From Qipengyuania psychrotolerans (GTDB taxonomy: Bacteria; Pseudomonadota; Alphaproteobacteria; Sphingomonadales; Sphingomonadaceae): a stretch of 64,000 nt of DNA. Location: positions 1,922,001 through 1,986,000 of the forward strand of contig NZ_CP081297.1 in NCBI RefSeq assembly GCF_019711355.1, read 5' to 3'. The position numbers and the translations under genes were made by a program. Numbering within the stretch: position 1 is the first letter of the stretch; each line of letters starts with the position of its first letter. Below are positions 1-9,410 of this stretch, one piece after another. The notes under the pieces were generated by a model. It did no database searches, was not told the DNA's origin, and saw only the letters and a list, made by a program, of their open reading frames with translations.

Positions 1-189
1 GCACGCGCAGCAGGTGGCATGAGCCAACTTGAGAACCGCGGCTTCCGCCAAGTCGATAATTTCACCAGCGGCAATACCCGCTATTCGATCCAGTGGCGTC
101 CCCAGTCGCGCCAATGCGTTCAGGTGACCATCGCCGACGGTCGGTTCTACGACATCCGCGACATCGGCCAGCATCCGAATTGCCGCTGA
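1..189 (+). CDS. C-terminal end of an unidentified small protein (partial)
   Basis: The reading frame is open from the first base of the window and stops with TGA at 187-189, giving about 62 residues of a C-terminus. It contains two cysteines, one in [12 protein letters not shown] and one in the final HPNCR, which could form a disulfide in an exported protein. I do not recognise a named family. The start lies outside the window, and the downstream lipoprotein gene begins only 16 bases later, so the two could be co-transcribed. Confidence 0.55.
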   Translation, partial: ARAAGGMSQLENRGFRQVDNFTSGNTRYSIQWRPQSRQCVQVTIADGRFYDIRDIGQHPNCR

Positions 190-205
190 GCGAGGGGGAC
201 GAGCG

Positions 206-820
206 ATGAAACTCAAGGTAATCGTGGCGGGCGCTTCGGCGCTCGCCCTTGCCGCTTGCGGCGAAAACTCGGCCGAGCCTCAAGCAGCACCTGCTGAAGA
301 GCTTGCCGTGATCCCGGAAAGCCTCGCACCATTCGGCGATGGCTATCCCAATGCGGGAGATCCGTGCCGCAACCTTGGCGAGAGCGCGGCGACATCAAAC
401 TACCTTGACGACAGCGCCATGCTCGTCGGCTGCCCAAGCGAAGCCTCGGCCGAGGCGCTCGGCGGCAACATCGTGGGCAATGTTGATGGCGTCCGCCTCG
501 TCAGTATGCCGATGGGCGATGCCAACGCTGGGATGGGCGACGCGATGGGCGAAAACGGGCCGGTAGCGGCTTCCACGCAAGCCGCAGACCCCGCCCAGGT
601 TCCAATCCGCGGCGCGAACAGTCTCGAGACGCGCTGCGCCGATAAGGTGGCCAGCACGGTCGGAGCGCCCGTCCTGGGGACCAACCGCATCGAGGAAAGC
701 GAAGCGGCCATCGGGATCTACGTGAATGTGCAAGGCGCGGAAGCACCTTGGCGCTGCCTCGCCTATCGCGACGGTACCATCGGAGAGGTCATGTATACCG
801 GGAGCGAAGGCGCGCTCTGA
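206..820 (+). CDS. putative lipoprotein of unknown function
   Basis: A 204-residue protein with a lipoprotein signal: charged start (MKLK), hydrophobic stretch and lipobox LAAC with Cys18, followed by an acidic, Ala/Pro-rich linker. The mature part has several further cysteines (in GDPCRN, LVGCPS, ETRCAD, PWRCLA) that could form disulfides, and a short Met/Gly-rich stretch near residues 93-110. A GAGGGGG-like Shine-Dalgarno lies just upstream of the ATG. It is followed after 24 bases by a second lipoprotein gene. No known domain was recognised; an envelope-associated role is all that can be inferred. Confidence 0.75.
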   Translation: MKLKVIVAGASALALAACGENSAEPQAAPAEELAVIPESLAPFGDGYPNAGDPCRNLGESAATSNYLDDSAMLVGCPSEASAEALGGNIVGNVDGVRLVSMPMGDANAGMGDAMGENGPVAASTQAADPAQVPIRGANSLETRCADKVASTVGAPVLGTNRIEESEAAIGIYVNVQGAEAPWRCLAYRDGTIGEVMYTGSEGAL

Positions 821-844
821 CACGATTGAGAAGGAGTATCCTGC

Positions 845-1336
845 ATGAGGATTGCCATAATCACTTCCGCCCTTGTCCTGACCCTCACGGCGTGCGGCGA
901 TGGCGCGGCAACCGACGAGATGGAACCCGCCGAGACGGTCGGTGACGTGGAGGATGACGCGGCCTCCACCGCGCAAACCGGAGATGCGGATACTCCCGCT
1001 TACGGCGAAGGCGACGCCAAGGTCGCCGGGACCGACTACAACGCAACGACCATCCTTAATTGCGGATTCGACAACGCCCCGCCGACCCAGAGCTGCGAGG
1101 CCGGCGTCAAACGGAACTGGGGCGAGGACGGCACGCATCTCGTCGAAGTAACCAAACCGGATGGAACCAAGCGTGCCATTTTCTTCAATGGCACCGAACC
1201 CTATGGCGCGGACAGCGCCCAGGCTGACGGCTCGGCGGGCTGGGATTTCACTTCCAGCCGCGATGGCGACCGGGTGACGATCAAGTTCGGGCCGGAAACC
1301 TATGTTCTGGTCGATGCTCTCATAACCGGTGGATGA
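845..1336 (+). CDS. putative lipoprotein of unknown function
   Basis: A 163-residue protein starting MRIAIITSALVLTLTACG, a typical lipoprotein signal with lipidated Cys17, followed by an acidic Asp/Glu/Ala/Thr-rich linker (residues about 20-55). The C-terminal part is a small soluble domain with two cysteines (LNCGFDN and QSCEAG) and no motif I recognise. An AAGGAG Shine-Dalgarno precedes the ATG. It sits between two other exported-protein genes on the same strand, and its stop lies just before or within the likely start region of the next gene. Confidence 0.75.
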   Translation: MRIAIITSALVLTLTACGDGAATDEMEPAETVGDVEDDAASTAQTGDADTPAYGEGDAKVAGTDYNATTILNCGFDNAPPTQSCEAGVKRNWGEDGTHLVEVTKPDGTKRAIFFNGTEPYGADSAQADGSAGWDFTSSRDGDRVTIKFGPETYVLVDALITGG

Positions 1337-1343
1337 TCCTGTA

Positions 1344-1904
1344 ATGCAAGCCTATCTGGCTCCGGCTCGTGTGAGCGCTGCCATGCTCAAGGTTTTTCCT
1401 TGCCTGGCTGCGGTCGCCCTGACCGCCCTCCCCGGCGACATCGCGGCCCAAGACACGCCCGCCGCACCTGCTTGGGATTTTGTCGAATTCGAGGTGAAAA
1501 GCTGGGGCGGAACAAGATCGTCATGGCGCATTCTTCCCAATGGCGGGGGAAGCTGGACCGTAGCAGTCGCCGAAGCGGGCCAGTCGCCTGCCATGCCAGC
1601 CGCGCAGGAATGGCATGAGATCGAGCCCGAAGTTGCGAATTATGCGCAGCTTGAAGCCATACTCGGCAAGCTCCCCGACCCTGCGCCCGATCATCAGGAC
1701 TGCTCGAATTTCATGACCGATGCAGCATATGGGACGCTACGCCTGACCAAAGGCGCCACGACTACGGAAATCGCGTGGAATTCAGGGTGCTTCGACGATG
1801 ACTATGTCGCCTTCATGGGAGTGTTGCGAGAAGCGGACCAACACATGCAGACCTTGGGCAAGTCTGCACCGGTCAGCCGGATCGAACCTGCCGCCGCTAA
1901 CTGA
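1344..1904 (+). CDS. putative exported protein of unknown function
   Basis: The frame can start at GTG 1329, ATG 1344 or ATG 1383. The best signal peptide begins at 1383 (MLKVFPCLAAVALTALPG, then an AAQ-type cleavage site), so the true start may be 1383; 1344 is a compromise because no clear Shine-Dalgarno decides it. The mature part of about 145 residues has two cysteines (HQDCSN, NSGCFD) and many aromatic residues. No family recognised. It is the third exported protein in a same-strand row and is followed by a convergent gene. Confidence 0.65.
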   Translation: MQAYLAPARVSAAMLKVFPCLAAVALTALPGDIAAQDTPAAPAWDFVEFEVKSWGGTRSSWRILPNGGGSWTVAVAEAGQSPAMPAAQEWHEIEPEVANYAQLEAILGKLPDPAPDHQDCSNFMTDAAYGTLRLTKGATTTEIAWNSGCFDDDYVAFMGVLREADQHMQTLGKSAPVSRIEPAAAN

Positions 1905-1910
1905 ACCGGA

Positions 1911-2147
1911 TCAGCGCTTCCAGAGCCAGTAGAGGATGCTGGCATTGATCGCTGGAGCAAGGATTACGGCCCCCGGTCCCGCAAGACCCATCCTATCCGC
2001 CAGGATGTTCCACGGCAGGCCCAATGGCATCAGGAACACGCCGGAGAGCGGGTCCTGCTCCTGCCCGAACCAGCCGAAAGTGCCGACAGCAAGCAGGAAG
2101 AGCGCTGCGGCGTAAAGCGCCATGAAAATGATGAAAACCCACTTCAT
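1911..2147 (-). CDS. small inner-membrane protein of unknown function
   Basis: A 78-residue protein with an N-terminal membrane helix (residues 3-23, rich in Ile/Phe/Leu/Ala), a polar loop with GQEQDP, and a second hydrophobic region around residues 38-75 ending in WLWKR. No family recognised. It is downstream of the S46 peptidase gene on the same strand but separated from it by a terminator-like hairpin, so it probably has its own promoter. It is convergent with the preceding exported-protein gene. Confidence 0.6.
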   Translation of the reverse strand: MKWVFIIFMALYAAALFLLAVGTFGWFGQEQDPLSGVFLMPLGLPWNILADRMGLAGPGAVILAPAINASILYWLWKR

Positions 2148-2183
2148 GCAGGGCAGGCTACAGCGTAGCGGGCGAAACGCAAA

Positions 2184-2210
2184 GGGCCGCCGGATCGTTA
2201 CCGGCGGCCC
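2184..2210 (-). terminator. GC-rich hairpin downstream of the S46 peptidase
   Basis: A perfect 10-bp stem (GGGCCGCCGG / CCGGCGGCCC) closes a 7-base loop. It is flanked by AAA on the plus side, so the minus-strand transcript ends in a short U run. It lies 27 bases past the peptidase stop codon. The U tract is short, so termination may be partial. Confidence 0.6.
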
Positions 2211-2236
2211 TTCTTGTTGGTCTTGATGGACAAGTG

Positions 2237-4399
2237 TCAGTCGACGATATCCATTTCTTCGATCAGGCCATTTGCGCCATCAACCTTGTCCATCACCCAC
2301 AGCATGTAACGGGTGTCGACATGGATCGTGCGGGTCGTGCGCGGATCGAAATCCCAGTCCGAATTGACGCTTTCGAACGTGCCATCGAACAGCAGGCCGA
2401 CCAGCTCAGCGCGCGCGTTGAGCGTCGCCGAGCCGCTGTTGCCGCCGGTGCTGTCGAGATCGGTCAGGAAGTTGACCGGAACCGAGCCGATGCTGTCGAG
2501 CGCGTATGAGCCGTAGTCTTTTTCACGGATCTGCTGCAGCTGCTTAGCAGGAGCATTGAACGGATCTTCGCCGGTGTCCTTTTCAAGGATACCTTCCAGT
2601 GTCGTGAACGGCAGGTACGCCATCCCGTCCTTGGGCGAACCGCCCATCACCTTGCCATAGGTCACGCGTAGCGTGGAATTGGCATCGGGATAGGTCAGCA
2701 TACCCTGCGACTGCTGCCACTGCATGATCGCCTGCATATAAGCGGGACGCAGCGCCTGGGCACGGCCAGCCCGCTCTTCGCCTTCCGCTTCAAGTCCGCG
2801 CTCGTATTCGTAGAGCGCAACCGCCAGCTGCATGAACGGATCGTCGCTCGCTTCGAGTTGCTCGGGCGTTGCTTCCATCAGCGCCAGACGCGTGTCGACA
2901 TCATCAAGCGTGGTGCCGGCATAATAGCCGTCCAGCTTGGCTGACAAAGCGTCCGCACCAAGGTTGGCGTTCAGCCCGAGCGCATTATCGAATACGGCAA
3001 CGCGGTTCCCGGCGGGTTCCTTCAGGTAGGTATCGAGGAACAGCAGCCACTGCGCCTTGTCGACCGATGCCTCGTAGCGGCGATCGATAGCCTGCATCCC
3101 CTGACGGAAGAACGTCATGTCGCGGTCCTGGTAACCGGGTTCGCGCTGGGCGTTGGGCTTCTGGCGTTCGTGCGAGAGGCGGTACAGGCGCTGGGCGGTC
3201 GACAGCAATGTCGGACGCGTTGCGAAATTGTACCAGAATGCCTTGCGGTCTGCCTCGGCACTTTCCTCGGACAATGCCTGGAGCCCGGCGATGGCTTCAC
3301 CGTAACCGGCCCGGTCCTTATCAGCGGCGATCCACACGCCGAGCGCTTGTTCACGTTCGCGGCGACGATCTACGAGGCCAACGCGGCGGGCGCCTTCAAG
3401 CTGGCCGCGCGTGTTCTTCTCGAAGTTGTTCAGTCCGGCTAGCAGCGATTCATACTTCACGCGGGCATCCGAACCTTCAGGCGCCGCTTCCTCGACGGTG
3501 TCGATCCATTCGTTCACCAGCTTGACGTAAGTCGGGTAGGACCACGAGAAGGTGTTCTCCACTTCTGCCAGCGTCGCATAGCGCTGCGTGGAACCCGGAT
3601 ACCCTGCCGCCATGACGAAATCGCCATCGTCGAGACCGGCGGCGCTCACCTTAAGGTGATGGTCGGGCGCGTAGGGCACGTTTTCAGCGGCAAAGTCGGC
3701 TGCCGACCCATCGGGGGCGACATAGGCGCGGTAAAACGCGAAATCGCCGGTGTGGCGCGGCCACATCCAGTTATCGATATCGCCGCCATATTTGCCGATC
3801 GAATCTGCCGGAGCATAGACAAGACGCACATCGCGCACTTCGAGGCGCTTGATCAGCGTGTATTCGGCGCCGCCATAGAAGCTGGCGACCTGACAGCGGA
3901 AGCCCGCCTCTTCTTCGCATTCCGCAGTGATATCTTTCATGCGCTGCTCGAGCGTGTCGTAACGTTCGGTCGGCGACATTGTATCGACGCCGCTGCGCAT
4001 CCGCTCGGTCACGTCGGTAATCTCGGTCGTCACATAGATGCGCGATCCGGGTGCTGCGGGCAGTTCATCGCCCTTGGCCTGCGCGAGGAAGCCATTTTCC
4101 AGATAGTTGTTTTCCGCAGTCGAGTTGAACTGCACCGAACCGCGAGCACAGTGATGGTTGGTGACAACCAGACCTGCCGGCGACACGAAGCTTGCCGAAC
4201 ATCCGCCGAGCGACACGATGGCGCCCATCGGGAACCCGGTCAGATCGGTCAGTGCTTCAGGATCGATTTCGAGACCCGTTTCCTTCAGGTCTTCGGCGAT
4301 GGCGGGCAGCTGGCCCGGGGTAAACATCCCCTCCTTCGCGGCGAGCGGCGCAGTTGCGACGCAGGCCAGCAAAGCGGCGACTACAGGAGTCTTACGCAT
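2237..4399 (-). CDS. S46 family dipeptidyl peptidase, DPP7-like
   Basis: A 720-residue exported serine peptidase with a signal peptide ending near APLAAKEG. S46 enzymes (DPP7/DPP11) release dipeptides from oligopeptide N-termini in the periplasm. The catalytic His is in TNHHC (residues 80-84) and the catalytic Ser is Ser655 in TGGNSGS. The residue 18 after that Ser, the S1-pocket discriminator, is Gly (in LLFDGTF) and not Arg. This matches DPP7, which prefers hydrophobic P1 residues, rather than the acidic-specific DPP11. Length is normal for the family. A single-gene transcript is likely, with a terminator after it. Confidence 0.93.
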   Translation of the reverse strand: MRKTPVVAALLACVATAPLAAKEGMFTPGQLPAIAEDLKETGLEIDPEALTDLTGFPMGAIVSLGGCSASFVSPAGLVVTNHHCARGSVQFNSTAENNYLENGFLAQAKGDELPAAPGSRIYVTTEITDVTERMRSGVDTMSPTERYDTLEQRMKDITAECEEEAGFRCQVASFYGGAEYTLIKRLEVRDVRLVYAPADSIGKYGGDIDNWMWPRHTGDFAFYRAYVAPDGSAADFAAENVPYAPDHHLKVSAAGLDDGDFVMAAGYPGSTQRYATLAEVENTFSWSYPTYVKLVNEWIDTVEEAAPEGSDARVKYESLLAGLNNFEKNTRGQLEGARRVGLVDRRREREQALGVWIAADKDRAGYGEAIAGLQALSEESAEADRKAFWYNFATRPTLLSTAQRLYRLSHERQKPNAQREPGYQDRDMTFFRQGMQAIDRRYEASVDKAQWLLFLDTYLKEPAGNRVAVFDNALGLNANLGADALSAKLDGYYAGTTLDDVDTRLALMEATPEQLEASDDPFMQLAVALYEYERGLEAEGEERAGRAQALRPAYMQAIMQWQQSQGMLTYPDANSTLRVTYGKVMGGSPKDGMAYLPFTTLEGILEKDTGEDPFNAPAKQLQQIREKDYGSYALDSIGSVPVNFLTDLDSTGGNSGSATLNARAELVGLLFDGTFESVNSDWDFDPRTTRTIHVDTRYMLWVMDKVDGANGLIEEMDIVD

Positions 4400-4528
4400 T
4401 GATTTTCAGTCCTCTTCCGTGTGCGCGCGACCGGGCGCACCAACGTCAGCGGGCTAGGGGCTGAGACCGCAGCACGCAAGCGCGCGCTCGGTCAGCGACA
4501 TATCTTCCCGACAAACGCCGGTTGGCGG

Positions 4529-4987
4529 TCAGGACAGGTGGCCGCGCAGTGCCTGATAGGCCGCCGCAGCGACGGTATTTGCGAGGTTTAGCGAACGGAC
4601 CTTGTCCGACCGCATCGGCAAGGCGACCAATTGCGCCTCGTGCGCTTCCACAATGGCGGCAGGCAGGCCCTTGGTCTCTCGCCCGAACACAAGATATGCG
4701 TCAGGCGGGTAATCTGGTTCATAGAAGCTGGACTTGGCATATTCCTCGAACAGGAACATCTGGTCACCGCGCGGAACGCGTGCTTCGAGGAACGCCTCCC
4801 AGCTGGCAAATTCAGCGAGCCGGATGTGCTGCCAATAGTCGAGGCCGGAGCGCTTCACCCTCTTGTCCGACAGGTCGAAACCAAGCGGATGGATCAGGAT
4901 CAGTTCAAGGTCGAGCGCGACGCAGGTGCGCCCCACTGCGCCCGTATTTCCCGGGATTTCCGGATGGACCAGGACGATAGAGGTCAT
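4529..4987 (-). CDS. trmL: tRNA (cytidine/uridine-34-2'-O)-methyltransferase TrmL
   Basis: A 152-residue SPOUT-fold methyltransferase that methylates the ribose of the wobble nucleotide of certain tRNA-Leu species with S-adenosylmethionine. Family hallmarks are the start IVLVHPEIPGNTGAVGRTC, the middle LVFGRETKGLP, and the C-terminal LPMRSDKVRSLNLANTVA, which forms the knotted cofactor site. Length is typical. It lies 8 bases after gatB on the same strand, so the two translation-related genes are probably co-transcribed. Confidence 0.93.
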   Translation of the reverse strand: MTSIVLVHPEIPGNTGAVGRTCVALDLELILIHPLGFDLSDKRVKRSGLDYWQHIRLAEFASWEAFLEARVPRGDQMFLFEEYAKSSFYEPDYPPDAYLVFGRETKGLPAAIVEAHEAQLVALPMRSDKVRSLNLANTVAAAAYQALRGHLS

Positions 4988-4994
4988 CGCCCTG

Positions 4995-6509
4995 TTATCC
5001 GTCCAGCTTGTCCTTCAAAATCTGGTTGACCACCGCCGGGTTCGCCTTGCCCTGCATCGCCTTCATGGTCTGTCCCACGAAGAAGCCGAACAGCTTGTCC
5101 TTGCCGCCGCGGTATTCCTCGACCTTGTCGCTATTCGCCGCGATGATCGCGTCGATTGCGGTTTCGATGGCACCCGTGTCGCTGACCTGCTTGAGGCCCT
5201 TTTCATCGGCAATCTTTTCCGGATCGCCGCCATCGCGCAGCACGATTTCGTAGATTTCCTTGGCCTGGCCGCCGGAAATCTCGCCCTTGCCCTGCATGGC
5301 GAGGATCTTGGCCTGCGCCTGTGCGGTGGCATTTGCCGGATCGGCTTCGTCGCCGAGTGACTTCATGACGCCGGGAGCGACCGAAAGCGCCCAGTTGGCA
5401 ACCTGCGTTGCAACATCGGCTTCGGGTTTGCCGACTTGAGTGGCCGTCTCTGCCAGCAGCGTTTCAAACCGCCCGAAGGTTTCGACTTCCGCGGTCAGTT
5501 CGCGCGCATTGTAAGGCGTGAGGCCCAGCTCGTTCTCGTAGCGCGTGCGCTTGGCATCGGGCAATTCGGGCAGGCTGGCGCGGCATTCGTCGAGGAAACT
5601 GTCTTCCAGTTCCAGCGGCAGCAGGTCCGGATCGGGGAAATAGCGATAATCATGCGCATCTTCCTTGCTGCGCATGGACCGCGTTTCGTTGCGGTCGGGA
5701 TCGTAGAGCCGCGTTTCCTGCACGACCGCTCCACCATCCTCGATCAGGTCGACCTGGCGGCGCGCTTCCTGCTCGATAACGGCCATCACGAAGCGGACCG
5801 AGTTCACGTTCTTGGTTTCAGTGCGTGTGCCCAGTTCGGTATCGCCCACCTTGCGCACCGAAACATTGACGTCGGCGCGCATGGAACCCTGTTCCATATT
5901 GCCGTCGCACGATCCGACATAACGCAGGATCGAGCGCAGTTTGCGCACATAGGCCCCGGCTTCGGCGGGCGAGGTCATGTCCGGCATGGACACGATTTCC
6001 ATCAGCGCAATGCCCACACGGTTCAAATCGACATAGGACATCGTGGGATGCTGGTCGTGCATCAGCTTGCCCGCGTCCTGTTCGACGTGGATTCGTTCGA
6101 TGCCAATGATCTTGTCTTCGGGAATGCCGGCCTTCTCGTCTGCCTCGATCAGCAGCTGCCCTTCGCCCACGATCGGGTGGTAGAGCTGGCTGATCTGATA
6201 GCCCTGCGGCAAATCGGCGTAGAAGTAGTTCTTCCGGTCGAACCGGCTGTATTTGTTGATCTGCGCTTCGATCGCCATGCCGGTGCGAACCGCCTGCCGG
6301 ATGCATTCGCGGTTCGGCACAGGCAGCATGCCCGGCATCGCCGCATCGACAAGGCTGACCTGCGTATTCGGTTCTGCACCGAAGGACGTGCTTGCGCCTG
6401 AAAACAGTTTTGCGTTCGAAGTGACCTGTGCATGGACTTCGAGGCCGATTACGACCTCCCATTCGCCGGTCGCGCCCTGGATACGGTAGTTGCTCATGGC
6501 GCGCGGCAT
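4995..6509 (-). CDS. gatB: aspartyl/glutamyl-tRNA(Asn/Gln) amidotransferase subunit B
   Basis: A 504-residue GatB, the kinase/tRNA-binding subunit of the GatCAB complex that converts Glu-tRNA(Gln) and/or Asp-tRNA(Asn) to the amidated forms. Clear signatures are [10 protein letters not shown] near the N-terminus, [18 protein letters not shown] and the C-terminal tail domain ending in [15 protein letters not shown]. Start at 6509 is favoured over the internal ATG at 6497 because AAGG lies 5 bases upstream of 6509 and is too far from the other. In this genome gatB is separated from gatC-gatA by a divergently oriented methyltransferase gene. Confidence 0.97.
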   Translation of the reverse strand: MPRAMSNYRIQGATGEWEVVIGLEVHAQVTSNAKLFSGASTSFGAEPNTQVSLVDAAMPGMLPVPNRECIRQAVRTGMAIEAQINKYSRFDRKNYFYADLPQGYQISQLYHPIVGEGQLLIEADEKAGIPEDKIIGIERIHVEQDAGKLMHDQHPTMSYVDLNRVGIALMEIVSMPDMTSPAEAGAYVRKLRSILRYVGSCDGNMEQGSMRADVNVSVRKVGDTELGTRTETKNVNSVRFVMAVIEQEARRQVDLIEDGGAVVQETRLYDPDRNETRSMRSKEDAHDYRYFPDPDLLPLELEDSFLDECRASLPELPDAKRTRYENELGLTPYNARELTAEVETFGRFETLLAETATQVGKPEADVATQVANWALSVAPGVMKSLGDEADPANATAQAQAKILAMQGKGEISGGQAKEIYEIVLRDGGDPEKIADEKGLKQVSDTGAIETAIDAIIAANSDKVEEYRGGKDKLFGFFVGQTMKAMQGKANPAVVNQILKDKLDG

Positions 6510-6584
6510 TATCGCCTTGTGTGGCTGATGAACAGGGGTCTCTTGCGCCTTTTCTCTTCAATGGTACGGGTCGAAGGCCTGATC

Positions 6585-7346
6585 ATGCCAAACACCCAGC
6601 CCTCTCCCTATGACGACAGCTTCTACGCCGCGCAGGTGGAAGAATCGCTGGTGGCCGCGCGTGTCTATGCAAAGCGTCTGGCCGAGGTATTGAAACCGGC
6701 ATCCATCCTCGACGTCGGCTGCGGCCGCGGCGCCTGGCTCAAGGCCTTTGGCGAGGCTGGCGCACAGAAGCTGGTGGGGCTCGACGGTGCTTGGAACGAC
6801 GGCGCAATGATCGATTCGGCAATCGAGTTCAGGCCCAGCGATCTTGAAAAACTGAGCCGGGAGACCTGGCATGGAGAGCGGTTCGATCTGTCCATGTCGC
6901 TCGAAGTCGCAGAGCACCTGCCGCCCGAAACGTCAGCAGGCCTCGTGAACCTTTTATGCGCGGCAGCCGACGTGTTGATATTCGGTGCAGCGATCCCGCA
7001 TCAGAGCGGCACACAGCACGTCAACCTGCGCCCGCAATCGGATTGGGCCCGAGACTTCGCGGCACAGGAATATTCGGCCTGGGATCTGTTCCGCCCGGCC
7101 CTTTGGGGCAGTGCAGAGGTGCCATACTGGTATCAGCAGAACACCTTCCTCTATGTCAGAAAGCACAATGCCCTGGAGGCCAAGCTGGCAGCGCGCGGTG
7201 TTCCCCGCATCGACCGTCTGGAGACGATGGACATGGTCCACCCGGACTTGCTGGCTGCTCATGCGCAGATGCCAGCGGGACCATCCGCAAGGCGCCTGGC
7301 CAAGATGGTCCTGCCAACCGGCCTGGTGAGCCGCCTCGTAAAGTAA
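6585..7346 (+). CDS. class I SAM-dependent methyltransferase
   Basis: A 253-residue protein with a Rossmann-type methyltransferase core. Motif I is ILDVGCGRGAWL (about residues 43-54), and an acidic residue follows in VGLDGAW. Later segments are LSMSLEVAEHLPPE and ADVLIFGAAIPHQSGTQHVN. These fit the Methyltransf_23/11 type used on small molecules or lipids; the substrate is unknown. Start 6585 has GAAGG 7 bases upstream; the frame extends further but those upstream starts would run into the gatB promoter region. It is monocistronic and sits between the two gat gene blocks, convergent with the gatCA transcript. Confidence 0.85.
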   Translation: MPNTQPSPYDDSFYAAQVEESLVAARVYAKRLAEVLKPASILDVGCGRGAWLKAFGEAGAQKLVGLDGAWNDGAMIDSAIEFRPSDLEKLSRETWHGERFDLSMSLEVAEHLPPETSAGLVNLLCAAADVLIFGAAIPHQSGTQHVNLRPQSDWARDFAAQEYSAWDLFRPALWGSAEVPYWYQQNTFLYVRKHNALEAKLAARGVPRIDRLETMDMVHPDLLAAHAQMPAGPSARRLAKMVLPTGLVSRLVK

Positions 7347-7351
7347 GCCGA

Positions 7352-7570
7352 TCAGCCGCCTGTTTGGTCGTCGGCGGAGTTGATGGCTTCCGGACCCTCG
7401 CTACGCTGCGAGCGAATGCTCACCCGAAGCGCAGGGCGTTCTTCTTCCTCGAAAGAAGCAAGGGGACCGTCGGGGCAGAACCTCGCCTCCCCATGTTCGA
7501 CGTTCCGGGAAATCCAGACCGCGAGGAAACCGACCGCCAGAACGGCCAGGACGATTATCACCACGACCAA
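7352..7570 (-). CDS. small single-pass membrane protein after gatA
   Basis: A 72-residue frame with one hydrophobic helix at the N-terminus (residues 1-19, mostly Val/Ile/Leu/Ala) and a hydrophilic acidic tail. It would begin with TTG at 7570, 7 bases after the gatA stop, or with one of the GTG codons immediately after. It ends 5 bases from the convergent methyltransferase gene. The tight fit between two genes and the membrane-helix pattern support it as real, but the non-ATG start and unknown family keep confidence modest. Confidence 0.45.
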   Translation of the reverse strand: MVVVIIVLAVLAVGFLAVWISRNVEHGEARFCPDGPLASFEEEERPALRVSIRSQRSEGPEAINSADDQTGG

Positions 7571-7577
7571 GCGCTGA

Positions 7578-9059
7578 TCACCACCACTTGTCGGGCTGGG
7601 CGCCGAACTGCGCGCGCTGCTGGATGGCGAGACCCGCGTTCAGCACGCCCTGCTCATCGAAAGCCTTGCCGATCAGCTGCAAGCCGAGCGGCAGCCCATC
7701 GGAATTGACGGTGGCCGGAACGCTCATCGCTGGCAGGCCTGCCAGGCTGGCGGGCACCGCGAACACATCGTTCAGGTACATCGTCAGCGGATCTTCGTTA
7801 AGCGAGCCGAGCGGGAAACTGGCGGTTGGCGTCGTCGGCGCAAGGATAACGTCGCATTCGCCGAATGCCTTGTCGAAATCCTGTGCGACCAGCGCCCGGA
7901 TCTTCTGCGCCTGCGTGTAGTAGGCGTCGTAGAAACCGGCCGAAAGCACATAGGTGCCGATCAGCACACGGCGCTTCACCTCATCGCCGAAGCCGGCGGC
8001 GCGGGTGGCGGCATACATGTCCTGCAAGCCGGCTCCTTCAGGGAGTTCGCGCAAGCCATACCGCACACCGTCATAGCGCGCGAGGTTGGACGAGGCTTCG
8101 GCGGGGGCGATGATGTAATAGGCGGGCAGCGCGTATTTGGTGTGCGGCAGCGAGATATCGACGATCTCGGCGCCTGCATCGCGCAGCCATTCCTTGCCCT
8201 GCTCCCAGGACTTGAGAATTTCCTCGTCGGTCCCGTCCATGCGGTATTCGCGCGGGATGCCGACCTTCTTGCCCTTCAGGTCCGCTGACAAAGCAGCCTC
8301 CCAATTGGGCACGTCCATCTGGAGGCTGGTGGCATCCTTCGGATCGAAACCGGCCATCGCTTCGAGCATGATTGCGCAGTCTTCGACCGAACGCGCCATC
8401 GGGCCTGCCTGGTCAAGCGAACTGGCAAAGGCGACAACGCCCCAGCGGCTGCAACGGCCATAGGTCGGCTTGATGCCGCAAATGCCGGTGAACGCGGCGG
8501 GCTGACGGATCGAGCCGCCGGTATCGGTGCCGGTCGCGGCGGGCGCAATTCGCGCTGCCACGGCGGTGGAGGAACCGCCCGACGAGCCACCAGGGCTCAT
8601 CGCGGCATTGGTGCCGTCTTTCTTCCACGGCGAGGATACATTCCCGAAATAGCTGGTCTCGTTGGAGCTGCCCATCGCGAACTGGTCGAGGTTGAGCTTG
8701 CCCAGCATGCCTGCGCCTGCATCCCACAGCTTCTGCGAGACAGTGCTTTCGTACTGCGGCTTGAACCCTTCGAGGATGTGGCTGGCGGCGGTGGTCTGCA
8801 CGCCGTGGGTGGCGAACAGGTCCTTCATGCCGATCGGCACGCCGCCCATCTTGCCAAGATCTTCGCCCTTGGCGCGCTTCGCATCGGCGGCATCGGCAGC
8901 GGCGAGCGCATGGTCAGGCGTAGTGACGATGAACGCGTTAAGTTCGGCGGCACCGGCGACGGCAGCGTTGAAGCTTTCGGCTACTTCGCGCGCGGTGAAA
9001 TCACCGCCGGCCACGCCGTCGCGGATCTGCTTCACGCCAAGCTGAGTAAGGTCGCTCAT
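7578..9059 (-). CDS. gatA: Asp/Glu-tRNA amidotransferase subunit A (amidase)
   Basis: A 493-residue amidase-signature enzyme that hydrolyses glutamine and supplies ammonia to GatB. The Ser-cisSer-Lys triad is visible: Lys79 in PIGMKD, Ser159 in [10 protein letters not shown] and nucleophile Ser183 in GTDTGGSIR. Length and layout are standard. Its ATG overlaps the stop of gatC (TAATG), so the two are translationally coupled. The product acts in the cytoplasm in complex with GatB and GatC. Confidence 0.97.
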   Translation of the reverse strand: MSDLTQLGVKQIRDGVAGGDFTAREVAESFNAAVAGAAELNAFIVTTPDHALAAADAADAKRAKGEDLGKMGGVPIGMKDLFATHGVQTTAASHILEGFKPQYESTVSQKLWDAGAGMLGKLNLDQFAMGSSNETSYFGNVSSPWKKDGTNAAMSPGGSSGGSSTAVAARIAPAATGTDTGGSIRQPAAFTGICGIKPTYGRCSRWGVVAFASSLDQAGPMARSVEDCAIMLEAMAGFDPKDATSLQMDVPNWEAALSADLKGKKVGIPREYRMDGTDEEILKSWEQGKEWLRDAGAEIVDISLPHTKYALPAYYIIAPAEASSNLARYDGVRYGLRELPEGAGLQDMYAATRAAGFGDEVKRRVLIGTYVLSAGFYDAYYTQAQKIRALVAQDFDKAFGECDVILAPTTPTASFPLGSLNEDPLTMYLNDVFAVPASLAGLPAMSVPATVNSDGLPLGLQLIGKAFDEQGVLNAGLAIQQRAQFGAQPDKWW

Positions 9060-9361
9060 TATTCGATCACCTTGGGCACGCCGAAGAAACCGTGTTCGGC
9101 TGCGGGCGCATTGGCCAGAATATCGTCGCGCCGCCCGCCCGAAGTTTCGGGGATCGCATCGACCACATCGTCACGCAGGCGCAAGGTGTTGGGGATGACC
9201 GCGGTCATCGGCTCGACACCGGACGTGTCGACTTCGCCCAACTGCTCTACCCAATCGAGGATATTGTTGAGTTCGGGCACCATGCGGTCAAGCTCCGCAT
9301 CCGCCATACGGATGCGGGCCAGCGAGGCGATTTTCGCCACTTCTTCTCGGGTAACTGACAT
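9059..9361 (-). CDS. gatC: Asp/Glu-tRNA amidotransferase subunit C
   Basis: A 100-residue GatC, the small subunit that wraps around GatA and joins it to GatB. The family pattern is seen: [15 protein letters not shown] at the N-terminus, [12 protein letters not shown] in the middle helix, and the C-terminal LRDDVV segment followed by a short tail with FFGVPKVIE. Its last base overlaps the gatA start. It is the first gene of the gatC-gatA transcript. Confidence 0.96.
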   Translation of the reverse strand: MSVTREEVAKIASLARIRMADAELDRMVPELNNILDWVEQLGEVDTSGVEPMTAVIPNTLRLRDDVVDAIPETSGGRRDDILANAPAAEHGFFGVPKVIE

Positions 9362-9410
9362 GGGCGCGCGTTAGCCGTGTGACGCGCGCGCTTCAAGCAG
9401 CCTTTGCGCC

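Noticed and set aside
5436..6401. Plus-strand open frame of 321 codons
   Set aside because: Antisense to gatB, with no recognisable motif.
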